This document shows positions 32,603 through 40,393 of a stretch of DNA of 47,200 bases, piece by piece. Origin of the DNA: Planctomycetota bacterium (GTDB taxonomy: Bacteria; Planctomycetota; UBA1135); contig JASMKM010000070.1 in NCBI GenBank assembly GCA_030749235.1, positions 1 to 47,200 on the forward strand, given 5' to 3'. Made by a program: the position numbers and the translations under genes. Every line of letters starts with the position of its first letter. Positions within the stretch are counted from its first letter, which is position 1. The notes below the pieces were generated by a model. It saw only the letters and a program-made list of their open reading frames with translations, ran no database searches and was not told the origin of the DNA.

Positions 32603-33916
32603 ATGTCTTTGCCTGGAACCGTCCTAATCGCTGCCACCTTGCTGGCCACCTCGCTCCTGCCCAGTTCCGTGCAGGCGCAAGGCGGGCGTGCTGGACGACG
32701 GGTTGCCGAGCCCAGCCATCAAGTCCTGGTCGCCCACATGAGGGACCCCAAGCAGGATGGCGCGACTCGCGTGCGAGCCTTGTCGATGTTGGCCTACAAG
32801 GGCCGCTCGCTGGACCTCGAAGATGTGCGTTCGGTGCGCCATCTCGCGCGCAGTGTCTATCTGGCCGATTACGCCCGATGCCTAGGTTTGTGCGGCCCAG
32901 AAGCGCTGCCGGACCTGATGGCCTTACGCACCAAGCGCAACGAGGATGCTGCAGCCGAGGTGATGTACGCCAGGGTGAAGCTGGAGGCGGAAGGAGTCGG
33001 CTTGGCCTTGACCACCTTGCGCAATCGCAAGGCCAAGGACTTGGTGCGCGTGGCGGCCTTGCGTGCGCTGGCCGACCTGAACTCGCCCTTCGCCACCGTT
33101 GAGGCCTTGCGCCGCCTCGAGATGGAGAGTGGTGCCCTGCTGTTTGAGTGCCTGGCGGTCCTGCGTCGTAATCTCAGCGACGATCAGATCCCGTACCTGA
33201 TTAACTTGATGGACGCTTCCACAGGGCGGCCCGCCAACGAAGCCGTCGCCATGCTGCAGAAGATCACCGGTTATCGCATCGCCAACGACTCACGTACATG
33301 GAAGTTCTTCTACCTAAAACACAAGGCCGACGGCACACCCTTCCGGCGCAAGGATGACGGCAGCACCGAGGAATCCAGCCTTTCCTATATGGGCGTGCCA
33401 ATCTTCAGCGAGCGCATCGCCTTCGCCATCGATTCTTCCGGCTCAATGAATGAACGTATGCGCGACACCAGCGGCGATACACGATCCACACGGGCCAACA
33501 ATGAGCTGATCCATTTATTGCCGCGCCTGCCCGACGAAGCACGCTTCAACGTGTTGTTCTTCGATGGCGAGGTCCACCCCTTCGCCGAAGGGCTGATCCC
33601 CATCGATGCCGACGTGCAGGCTGCCGTCGACGTGTTCTGTCAGGACAACCTGCCTGATGGCGGCACCAATATTTTCGCCGCCTTGGACTCCGCCTTCAGT
33701 CAGGAAGGAGTCGAAGAAATCGTTCTATTGACCGACGGGTCGCCTTCAATGGGTGAATTGGTAGACCCCATTGACATCCTGGCTCGCGTGCAACGCTACA
33801 ACCGTTGGCGTGGCGTGCGCGTCAGCGCGGTGGCGCTGCGCGCGCCTGCCAAGTCCCATGCCTTTCTGAACCGCTTGGCTCGCGAGAACCAAGGCGTGTG
33901 TAAGGTGCTGCGCTGA
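32603..33916 (+). CDS. Exported VWA-domain protein with HEAT-like N-terminal region
   Basis: A 437-residue protein with a signal peptide (ending SSVQAQ, about residue 24). Residues 35-220 are helical repeats resembling HEAT units (TRVRALSMLAYKG, VRVAALRALADLN). A von Willebrand factor A domain follows from about 270: the MIDAS motif DSSGSMN (D277), the Thr in GGTNIFAALD and the Asp in LLTDGSPS. VWA domains bind protein partners through a metal ion. GTG 32588 is an alternative start. It lies between and opposite to the two sulfatase-fold paralogs, suggesting a shared envelope system. It converges on paralog 2. Confidence 0.85.
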   Translation: MSLPGTVLIAATLLATSLLPSSVQAQGGRAGRRVAEPSHQVLVAHMRDPKQDGATRVRALSMLAYKGRSLDLEDVRSVRHLARSVYLADYARCLGLCGPEALPDLMALRTKRNEDAAAEVMYARVKLEAEGVGLALTTLRNRKAKDLVRVAALRALADLNSPFATVEALRRLEMESGALLFECLAVLRRNLSDDQIPYLINLMDASTGRPANEAVAMLQKITGYRIANDSRTWKFFYLKHKADGTPFRRKDDGSTEESSLSYMGVPIFSERIAFAIDSSGSMNERMRDTSGDTRSTRANNELIHLLPRLPDEARFNVLFFDGEVHPFAEGLIPIDADVQAAVDVFCQDNLPDGGTNIFAALDSAFSQEGVEEIVLLTDGSPSMGELVDPIDILARVQRYNRWRGVRVSAVALRAPAKSHAFLNRLARENQGVCKVLR

Positions 33917-33929
33917 TCGGCTCGCTTAG

Positions 33930-33972
33930 CGCTTGCCGTCGCGTCGATTGGTCGGTTCAACGCTTGCCGTCG
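33930..33972. repeat. Short direct repeat at the end of sulfatase-fold gene 2
   Basis: CGCTTGCCGTCG occurs at 33930-33941 and again at 33961-33972; the second copy encodes the last residues of paralog 2. It looks like a small duplication of the gene's 3' end beyond its stop. Confidence 0.5.
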
Positions 33973-36155
33973 ACGGCCTCGAAAGGTGGCAAGCTGATGC
34001 GCTCCTTCGCCTGGGTGGCATCGCTGACGTTGCCGCCCACATAACCTATCTCCTCGATCTCCTGTTGGGTCATGCCAGCCGTATCAACAGGATCTTTCGA
34101 ACGCCCGGCGGATTTACCGGAGACGGTGCGCAACCATGCGAGGTGTCCGGTGAGCAGTTCGCGTGCAACCACATGCGAGGTGATTTGCTGATCGAATCGC
34201 TTCTCGAGGAAGTTGGCGCGCTTGCGGAAGTCATCCGGCACCACGTTCAACATGCTGGCCTGTTCGGTTGGATCAGTCTCAAAGTCAATGTAGGAGCGGT
34301 CGCCGTCGCTATACATGTAGAGCTTGTCGGTGGGCGTGCGGATGACGTCCATCGAACGCAGGTACTCTGCCAACACAAAGCGATAGGGGTCTTCGGGATC
34401 CCATTCGAGGAAGCTCGACAGATAAGCCGCAGGGTTGGAATAACGCGCCATGACCATGTCGCGCGCGGCAGGTCCGTCCTCCTGCATGGTGGCAAGTTGA
34501 CTGACGCCTTCCAGGGCCATGACCTCGACGCTGGCCGGCATGGCGAAGCCGCGATGTTGTTCGAGGATGTCGAGTACGGTCGGGAAGATGTCGATGGTCG
34601 AGGACAAAGCTTCGATGCGCCGGCCGCTGGGGATCTGCGCCGGGTAGCGCATGATTAACGGCACATGCAACAAGTAGTCCGACAGCGAAAGCTGGTGCCC
34701 GACGCGCCCGTCGATTTCACCGAACTCCTCGCCGTGGTCGGAGGTAATGATGATCAGGGTGTCGTCCTTGACCCCCATCTGTTCCATACCATCGAACAGG
34801 CGTCCGAGCAGGCCATCCTGATAGAGGATCTCGGCGTCGTAGAGGGCTTCATATAGGGCCATCTGCTCGGGCGTGATGGTGGCCAGGCTCTGCAGGACCT
34901 CGCGGTGGAGGAGCACATCGGAACGCAGCGTAGGAGGCTTGGTCTTCTCGATGTCGATGCCTTCGGGCAGGAAGGTGGACCAGAACTCTTCCGGTGGTTC
35001 GTAGGGGTCATGCGCCTCGTTCAGGTTCATGAACATGAAGAAAGGCTTGTCGCTGTCGCGGTCGTTGGCAAGCCAACCTAAAGCAGTGCCCACCACGCGT
35101 GCACCACCCTTGTCGATTTGCTGCTTGGCGGGCATGCCGAACTTGTGGCGGTAACGATCCCAGAAACGTGAAACCAGGAAGGTTTGACGTAGATCCAGCT
35201 CGGAGAAGTCGAAGTAAGAGGCGAAGCCTTGCACCAAGCCGGTTTCGGCGGTCAGCCAAGCCTTTTCCGAAGCGCCGATGGTCTCGTAACCGAGACGATT
35301 GAACTCCTCGGCCATGGTGTGGAAGTCATAGCGCGCTTGGTTGGCCAGACTTGCTAGGCCATCGCTAAGGCGAGGGCGTTCCCAACCGGTGCCATGGTTG
35401 TTCGGCAGCAGGCCGCTGAAGATTGACGCGTGCGAAGGCAAGGTCCATGGTGCGGCCGAGAAATTGTTCTCGAACAGGGCACCCTCGCTGGCGAGTTGGT
35501 CTAGACGCGGACTGGTCTCGCGTTCGTAGCCATAAGCACTCAAGTGTGCGGCGGCAACGGTATCAAGGACAATCAACAATACATTCGGTGCATCGGCTGG
35601 TGGGGTGGCGGTGGATTCCGGCATTGAGCCCTTGGCCGAGGAGGTAGGGAGGGCGAAGGAGCCCCCAGCCAGAACCAAAAATCCGACCACGCTGAAGTTT
35701 ACGGCGGTCTGACTGAACAGGGCGTTCATCTGGTTGGCGAGGAGCTTGCGGCCCACGAAGACCAGCGCGGCGAAGCAGACCATTCCGCCCAACAGGATTT
35801 GGCCGAACAACAACAAGGCGCCGGGCGAGGTGGTGCCGACTGCCGACGGCAGCCACGACATCCGTGCATTCAGGAGCATGGTCAGCGTGCCTCCAGCGAC
35901 CAGGATGAGCACCCCGAGCATCATGCGGCGCTGCCGGCGCTCGGTGAGCTTGGGAAATAGCCTCGGTGTAATCAGGCCACAACCAAAACCAATGGCAGCA
36001 CCGACAAACAGGTAGCTTGGCAGCAAGCTCGTCCAGACCAATGGATCGGTCTGGTAAGGATAGGCAGAATAGAGGAAGAAAGCCTCGATCAAGCTGGCCC
36101 AGCCGGCCAGACATGCACCTAAAACGCCACCGTGTAGGAGGTAGTAAACCTTCAT
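33957..36155 (-). CDS. Membrane-anchored sulfatase-fold protein with Thr nucleophile (paralog 2)
   Basis: The 732-residue product is collinear with paralog 1: the same five membrane segments (LGACLAGWASLIEAFF), the same metal Asp198 (NVLLIVLDT) and T238-L-P-S-H in SAAPWTLPSHASIFSGL, with SDHGEEFGEIDG later. A difference is DTVAAAHLSAYGY, where the usual Arg-Ala-Asp is lost, which may alter substrate binding. Identity is high in the catalytic centre, including near-identical DNA stretches. The start is taken at ATG 36155, 7 nt after TATAAT and matching paralog 1; ATG 36164 overlaps the TATAAT. It diverges from the MDR oxidoreductase gene. Confidence 0.87.
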   Translation of the reverse strand: MKVYYLLHGGVLGACLAGWASLIEAFFLYSAYPYQTDPLVWTSLLPSYLFVGAAIGFGCGLITPRLFPKLTERRQRRMMLGVLILVAGGTLTMLLNARMSWLPSAVGTTSPGALLLFGQILLGGMVCFAALVFVGRKLLANQMNALFSQTAVNFSVVGFLVLAGGSFALPTSSAKGSMPESTATPPADAPNVLLIVLDTVAAAHLSAYGYERETSPRLDQLASEGALFENNFSAAPWTLPSHASIFSGLLPNNHGTGWERPRLSDGLASLANQARYDFHTMAEEFNRLGYETIGASEKAWLTAETGLVQGFASYFDFSELDLRQTFLVSRFWDRYRHKFGMPAKQQIDKGGARVVGTALGWLANDRDSDKPFFMFMNLNEAHDPYEPPEEFWSTFLPEGIDIEKTKPPTLRSDVLLHREVLQSLATITPEQMALYEALYDAEILYQDGLLGRLFDGMEQMGVKDDTLIIITSDHGEEFGEIDGRVGHQLSLSDYLLHVPLIMRYPAQIPSGRRIEALSSTIDIFPTVLDILEQHRGFAMPASVEVMALEGVSQLATMQEDGPAARDMVMARYSNPAAYLSSFLEWDPEDPYRFVLAEYLRSMDVIRTPTDKLYMYSDGDRSYIDFETDPTEQASMLNVVPDDFRKRANFLEKRFDQQITSHVVARELLTGHLAWLRTVSGKSAGRSKDPVDTAGMTQQEIEEIGYVGGNVSDATQAKERISLPPFEAVDGKR

Positions 36156-36162
36156 GGCGTCC

Positions 36163-36196
36163 ATTATAGATGTAGACCCAGGCTCGAAGTTATCAT
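36163..36196. promoter_or_regulatory. Back-to-back leaderless-type promoters
   Basis: On the minus strand TATAAT (36168-36163) lies 7 nt before ATG 36155. On the plus strand TATCAT (36191-36196) lies 6 nt before ATG 36203. Only 22 bp separate the two hexamers, so the two polymerases would compete for the same DNA. Confidence 0.5.
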
Positions 36197-36202
36197 TCGA
36201 TT

Positions 36203-37240
36203 ATGAAGGCAGTTAGAGTTCACGAGCATGGTGGGTACGAGGTTCTGCAGATTGAGGATGTCCCGATTCCCGAACCTGGGCCGGGACAGGTTCGCATCAA
36301 GGTCGCATGGGCAGCCTTGAATCACCTGGATGTTTGGGTTCGGCGCGGGGTTCCGGGACATCGATTCCCATTGCCAATCACACCGGGGTGCGACTTCAGT
36401 GGTACCGTCGACAAGGCCGGTTTGGGTGCGGAAATTTGGCAGGCCGGCCAACGTGTAACAGTCGCCCCGGGCTACACATCTTCCGACAGTTGTGAATCCG
36501 CATCTGGGGACCACAACCTGGCGCGGGATTACGGCATCTATGGCGAGACCTGCGACGGCGGCAATGCTGAATTCGCCATCGTCAACGCCGAGAACCTGAT
36601 CGCGGTTCCCGATGACTATTCGCTCGATTTAGCGGCAGCCTTCCCCTTGACCTATCTAACCGCTTGGCACATGTTGGTCGAGCGTTGCCGGGTGCAGCCA
36701 GGGGATAAGGTGCTCATCCATGCGGCGGGGAGTGGAGTCTCGGTGGCGGCGACCCAGATCGCCAAGTTGTTCGGCGCCAACGTCATGGTGACTGCCGGCA
36801 GCGCCGAGAAATGTGCCCTCGGTCTGAAGAATGGTGCCGACTTGGCCGTGAATTATCGCGAGGATGACTGGACTGCAGCCGCCAAATCGTGGACCCACAA
36901 GCGCGGCCTGGACATCATCGTCGATCATGTGGGGGTCGATACCCTGCCCAAAGGGGTGTGGGCGCTGGCCAAAGGCGGCCGAATCGTCACCTGTGGAGTC
37001 ACTTCTGGGGCGGAAATGCAGCTAAATTTTGCACCAATTTTTTTCAAGAGCCTCAGCATCCTCGGAAGCACGATGGGTGGGCTCGGTGAACAGAAGAAAG
37101 TCGCAGAGCTTGTTTTCTCTGGGAAACTCACTCCAATCATCGCAGAAAGGCACCCAATGGAGCAGATTTCTGAGGCCCATAAGGCTCTCGATGAGCGTCG
37201 CGGCTTCGGCAAGCAACTAATGCAAATAAAACATATATAA
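36203..37240 (+). CDS. MDR-family quinone/alkenal oxidoreductase
   Basis: A medium-chain dehydrogenase/reductase of 345 residues. The N-terminal GroES-like domain has EVLQIEDVPIPEPGPGQV, ALNHLDVWVRRG and TPGCDFSGTV. The Rossmann domain has VLIHAAGSGVSVAATQIAK and the C-terminal IVTCGVTSG. The four Cys of the structural zinc lobe are not kept (one Cys in SCESASGDHN), and the catalytic zinc ligands are absent. It is therefore a zinc-free reductase of the NADPH:quinone reductase type. Substrate unknown. Confidence 0.9.
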   Translation: MKAVRVHEHGGYEVLQIEDVPIPEPGPGQVRIKVAWAALNHLDVWVRRGVPGHRFPLPITPGCDFSGTVDKAGLGAEIWQAGQRVTVAPGYTSSDSCESASGDHNLARDYGIYGETCDGGNAEFAIVNAENLIAVPDDYSLDLAAAFPLTYLTAWHMLVERCRVQPGDKVLIHAAGSGVSVAATQIAKLFGANVMVTAGSAEKCALGLKNGADLAVNYREDDWTAAAKSWTHKRGLDIIVDHVGVDTLPKGVWALAKGGRIVTCGVTSGAEMQLNFAPIFFKSLSILGSTMGGLGEQKKVAELVFSGKLTPIIAERHPMEQISEAHKALDERRGFGKQLMQIKHI

Positions 37241-37258
37241 TTCGAATTATCCTTTGCT

Positions 37259-37477
37259 ATGATTCGCGACAAATCACTCCAGATGTCCGTCGTCTACGTC
37301 GTCCTACCGCTGGCCTTGTTGATCGCTGCCGTCGCCGTCGGTGCCTTCGCATGGGCAGCGAAGCGTGGTCAGTTCGATGACCTGGAGACTCCGGCGCACC
37401 GCATGTTGCACGACGACGATCCGGTCGAATCGTCCGACTCCAAGTCCGCCGGTCCACGAGAATCCAAGCAGCCATGA
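37259..37477 (+). CDS. ccoS: cbb3-type cytochrome oxidase assembly protein CcoS
   Basis: CcoS (FixS) is needed for cofactor insertion into cbb3 oxidase. The frame has 72 residues from ATG 37259. One membrane helix ([20 protein letters not shown]) is followed by the family signature [23 protein letters not shown]. Homologs usually start at the equivalent of M9 (ATG 37283). TATCCT (37248-37253) lies 5 nt before the first ATG. It overlaps the next gene by ATGA. No oxidase subunits are in the window, so a cbb3 oxidase is predicted elsewhere. Confidence 0.88.
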   Translation: MIRDKSLQMSVVYVVLPLALLIAAVAVGAFAWAAKRGQFDDLETPAHRMLHDDDPVESSDSKSAGPRESKQP

Positions 37478-37974
37478 AAGTCGAATTCGATTTGGAGTTC
37501 GAGGATTGGGCGTTGTTCGTGATTCACGTCAGCCGCACCGACCCCGCCAGCATTCGCCTAGGACGCTTGTTCCGCTATGGCTTCGGCGGTGCCTACATGG
37601 CTTTCGGCATCTATGCCTTGACCGCAGCCATGTACTTCGCAGGGGTGGCGATGATTCTGCTGGCCTTCGCATGGTTGGTGCTCTACCCGCGCATCACCGT
37701 CGCGCGTGTGGTCAAGCAGTTGCGCAAAAAGCTCTCTGCTGGCGAGGCCGACCATCTGCTCGGCCACTACCTGATGGAGGCCGACGAGGAGGGATTGAAG
37801 GCTTCAGCCAACGGTGCCCATAGCCTGATCCCATGGAATCTCATCACCCAGACCTTCGAGGTGGAGGAGCGCGCCATGTTGCACTTGAGTCCGGTGAAGG
37901 CGGTGATCATCCCGCTACGTGCTGAGGGTGCGCGCGAATTCGTGGTTGCCTGCCAAGGATATATCGATTCCTAG
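37474..37974 (+). CDS. YcxB-like family membrane protein
   Basis: The 166-residue product has a short N-terminal strand, two close membrane segments ([21 protein letters not shown] and [18 protein letters not shown]) and a cytoplasmic domain with [14 protein letters not shown] and KAVIIPLRA. This is the layout of the YcxB-like family, of unknown function. Coupled to ccoS by a 4-bp overlap. It converges on the small gene at 38005. Confidence 0.75.
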   Translation: MKVEFDLEFEDWALFVIHVSRTDPASIRLGRLFRYGFGGAYMAFGIYALTAAMYFAGVAMILLAFAWLVLYPRITVARVVKQLRKKLSAGEADHLLGHYLMEADEEGLKASANGAHSLIPWNLITQTFEVEERAMLHLSPVKAVIIPLRAEGAREFVVACQGYIDS

Positions 37975-38004
37975 TCGCCTGGCCGCCGTCCACTCTGTGC
38001 TGGT

Positions 38005-38199
38005 CTAAGCCGATGTTCCCCGCACCGGTATGGCTCTGAGGGTGGCATCACAAGTCATCGCCTGACAATGGACCAAGGCGGATTTCAAGGCCACAACTTT
38101 TTCCTCGAGTTTCTCAATCCGGTCCACCAGCTTGTGAAAGCGCGCATCCGTTTGCCCGCTGAGAGGGGCAGGGCCGCCGTGGGGATGTTTCTTTTTCAT
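38005..38199 (-). CDS. Small coiled-coil protein, SlyX-like in shape
   Basis: The 64-residue product has a basic start (MKKKHPHGG), then a heptad helix FHKLVDRIEKLEEKVVALKSAL, as in small coiled-coil proteins such as SlyX. I cannot assign a family. Support for it being real is a GGGAAAG just before the ATG and a TAGGTT hexamer (38214-38209) 9 nt upstream. Its -10 overlaps the LysE -10 on the other strand. Confidence 0.55.
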   Translation of the reverse strand: MKKKHPHGGPAPLSGQTDARFHKLVDRIEKLEEKVVALKSALVHCQAMTCDATLRAIPVRGTSA

Positions 38200-38212
38200 T
38201 ACTTTCCCAACC

Positions 38213-38223
38213 TATCCTATGAT
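38213..38223 (+). promoter_or_regulatory. Candidate -10 region of the LysE-family gene
   Basis: TATCCT (38213-38218) runs into TATGAT (38218-38223). Either gives a leader of about 36-41 nt. The first overlaps the minus-strand TAGGTT used by the small coiled-coil gene. Confidence 0.4.
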
Positions 38224-38265
38224 TCCTAATCCCGGGCGTACCCAGCCATCCTTCATGAAAACCTC

Positions 38266-38889
38266 ATGATCCCCATCGAAGAACTTGCCGTATTCACCTT
38301 CGCGTCGATCGCCCTCGCTTTTGCTCCGGGGCCGGACAACATCTTCGTGCTGATGCAGTCCGCGCTCTATGGTTCTTTCCGCGGCATCCTCGTGACCCTG
38401 GGTTTGTGCACCGGCTTGTTGGTTCACACCGCCGCAGTGGCTCTTGGGGTGGCGGCCTTGCTGCAGGCCTCGCCCACCGCCTTCAACACGCTCAAGTTCG
38501 TCGGCGCCGCCTACCTGCTCTACTTGGCCTATCGATCGTTCCGTGCCGGCGGTGCCGATTTCAACCGGCCGCAAGCCATTCCAAGCTCTTTCCAACTTTA
38601 CCGACGTGGCGTGATCCTTAACGTTACCAACCCCAAGGTGGCGATCTTCTTCCTGGCCTTTCTGCCGCAGTTCGCCCAACCTGGCGACGGTTCGATGCTG
38701 GTGCAGATGTTATTCCTGGGCGCGGTCTTCATGCTGGCAACTCTTTGCGTATTCGGTGGAATCGCTCTGGCTGCGGGCAAAATTGGAACGTGGTTGCGAT
38801 CCTCCCAAGCCGCCCAGGTCCGCATGAACCGCTTCGCAGGGGTAGTTTTCGTGCTGCTGGCGATTCGCCTGTTAACTAGCGCTGAATAA
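38266..38889 (+). CDS. LysE/RhtB-family amino acid exporter
   Basis: The 207-residue product has six predicted membrane segments. The family signature is near the start (FAPGPDNIFVLMQSALYG), followed by GLCTGLLVHTAAVALG, FVGAAYLLYLAYRSFR and the loop NVTNPKVAIFFLAFLPQF. RhtB/LysE proteins export amino acids (homoserine, threonine, lysine and others) across the inner membrane; the substrate is not readable. Single-gene unit. Confidence 0.93.
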   Translation: MIPIEELAVFTFASIALAFAPGPDNIFVLMQSALYGSFRGILVTLGLCTGLLVHTAAVALGVAALLQASPTAFNTLKFVGAAYLLYLAYRSFRAGGADFNRPQAIPSSFQLYRRGVILNVTNPKVAIFFLAFLPQFAQPGDGSMLVQMLFLGAVFMLATLCVFGGIALAAGKIGTWLRSSQAAQVRMNRFAGVVFVLLAIRLLTSAE

Positions 38890-38961
38890 GGGATTCACGC
38901 CTCTTGCGTTGAGTTGGCGAGCCTCCCTGTCTGATGGGTATACTGCCATTGAGGTAAATCC

Positions 38962-39714
38962 ATGACCAAATACTCCGCGTTCGCTCTCATTGCCCTTCTG
39001 CCTTGCATCCATCTGTTGCCCACGCAGGATCCGGTCAAAACCAAGGAGGTTGCACCGACCGTCGTCGAGGAAGAGACCGATATTCCCTTTCCAATCTGGA
39101 TGGACATGTTCGTCGGCGAGAAGGCTGGCGACAAAGATAAGCAGGAGCGTCATTACATCTGCGGCACTGGAGTACGTGAAAAGTACTTCATCGGTGTCGA
39201 TGTCTACGGATTCGCTTATTATGTCGAGAAGCAAAAGGCCGTGCCGGTGTTGAAGAAAGCACACAAGTCCGGCACCTCCTTCGAGAAGCTGCTGAAGGAC
39301 AAGACCTTCCACAAGGCTGTCATGGCCGACTCCTACAACAAGTCGATGCGTTGGGTCATGGCTCGCGACGTCGATGGAGAGGATGTTGCCGAGGCCTTCG
39401 ACGATTTTCTCGAGCCTGGTATCCGCGATATCGCTGGTACCGACAAGGAGCTGCGCGCCGGATTGAAGGCCATGGGCGAGATGCGCGCCTACTTCGCTTC
39501 TGGCGAGCTAGAGGAGGAAGACGAGTTAATCTTCTTGTGGGAGACTGGTGGCAACATGCACACCTACCTCAATGGCCGCAAGCTTGGCAAGATCACCAAC
39601 CTCCACCTGTGCTATGCATTGTTTGATGTCTTCGTGGGTTTCGATCCGGTCGATGAAGATGGCCGCGAGAATATCTACAAGGGCATGGTGAAAATGGTCG
39701 ATAAGGTTAAGTAG
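38962..39714 (+). CDS. Exported chalcone-isomerase-like protein
   Basis: The 250-residue product has a signal peptide at residues 1-22. The domain resembles bacterial chalcone-isomerase-like proteins (CHI/Chalcone_3): GTGVREKYFIGVDVYGFAYYVE, then KTFHKAVMADSYNKSMRW and the late LNGRKLGKITN. The bacterial family binds fatty-acid-like ligands in related proteins and mostly has no known enzyme activity. A short SD (GAGG, 38951-38954) precedes the ATG, and TATACT (38939-38944) is a candidate -10, so this gene has a short normal leader. The PilZ gene follows after 20 bp. Confidence 0.82.
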   Translation: MTKYSAFALIALLPCIHLLPTQDPVKTKEVAPTVVEEETDIPFPIWMDMFVGEKAGDKDKQERHYICGTGVREKYFIGVDVYGFAYYVEKQKAVPVLKKAHKSGTSFEKLLKDKTFHKAVMADSYNKSMRWVMARDVDGEDVAEAFDDFLEPGIRDIAGTDKELRAGLKAMGEMRAYFASGELEEEDELIFLWETGGNMHTYLNGRKLGKITNLHLCYALFDVFVGFDPVDEDGRENIYKGMVKMVDKVK

Positions 39715-39734
39715 ACACCCGTCTAGGAAAAGAA

Positions 39735-39995
39735 ATGACTGATCGCGAAAGACGTCGTAGTGAGCGCAAGGGGCATCAAACGCCAACTGCCATGATGCTG
39801 GCCGCCGGATCGCTGGAAGGCGAGACGGTTAACGCTAGTTCCCACGGCTTGCTAATCCGCGCCACAGGCCGGATTTCGGTGGTCGTAAAAATCGACGGCA
39901 AGGAATACCGCGGCCGCCTCGTACGAGCCGAACCAATGGTGGATGGCGGCACCTATTACGCCCTCGACCTCGACGACCAGTTCCTGACCGACTGA
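39735..39995 (+). CDS. Single-domain PilZ protein (c-di-GMP receptor type)
   Basis: The 86-residue product has both PilZ binding motifs: RxxxR in the N-terminal loop (R7-R-S-E-R11, with R4/R8 as an alternative register) and NxSxxG as N33-ASSH-G38. The rest is a small beta-barrel (VVVKIDGKEYRGRLVRAEP, YYALDLDDQF). PilZ proteins bind cyclic di-GMP and pass the signal to motility or polysaccharide systems. An SD-like GGAAAAG precedes the ATG. It is likely co-transcribed with the CHI-like gene; the partner is unknown. Confidence 0.82.
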   Translation: MTDRERRRSERKGHQTPTAMMLAAGSLEGETVNASSHGLLIRATGRISVVVKIDGKEYRGRLVRAEPMVDGGTYYALDLDDQFLTD

Positions 39996-40000
39996 TCTCG

Positions 40001-40034
40001 CCCCCCCCCAAAGTGGGGAGCGGTGGCCTACAAT
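40001..40034 (+). promoter_or_regulatory. nqrM promoter region with C9 tract
   Basis: A run of nine C (40001-40009) with a following GGGG can form a small hairpin. TACAAT (40029-40034) is followed by ATGGCC and then ATG 40041, the leaderless layout also seen at nadC. The C-run covers the place where a -35 would be, so its length could affect promoter strength. Confidence 0.45.
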
Positions 40035-40040
40035 ATGGCC

Positions 40041-40352
40041 ATGCCTAGCTTGCTGGCCGCCTTCATCGTTTTCGTCATTGCAGTCACCGCAATGGCAATC
40101 GGTGTGCTGGTGTCCGGGCGTAAGCTCGCCAAATCTTGCGGTGGCCTTGCTGACGCAGTCGAAGGCGATTTGCTCGGCGGCGACTGTGTGTGCGCGCGTA
40201 AGGACGCCGATATCTGCGCCTCCGATGACGGCAACGAGATGGTTCTGCTCGCTGAGCTGGGCAACCCCAAGCGTAAGGACTACTTCCGCAGCAGCCGCGA
40301 GAACGGTGGCGATGGTGGCACGGCTCGGCGCTTAGACAAGTTCGACGTTTGA
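40041..40352 (+). CDS. nqrM: Na+-NQR maturation factor NqrM
   Basis: NqrM is needed to build functional Na+-NQR, probably by delivering iron for its membrane Fe-Cys centre. The 103-residue product has one N-terminal membrane helix (LLAAFIVFVIAVTAMAIGVLV) and four cysteines in the family pattern: SCGGL (C33), then C49, C51 and C59. The start is ATG 40041 (MPSLLAAF), decided by TACAAT ending 6 nt earlier; GTG 40023 and ATG 40035 would lie upstream of the transcript. The C-terminal 40 residues are polar and longer than usual. It converges on apbE. Confidence 0.88.
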   Translation: MPSLLAAFIVFVIAVTAMAIGVLVSGRKLAKSCGGLADAVEGDLLGGDCVCARKDADICASDDGNEMVLLAELGNPKRKDYFRSSRENGGDGGTARRLDKFDV

Positions 40353-40393
40353 GCCGTCCTAGTCAGCCGGATCCCTTTCCACTTGGCGCGAGC

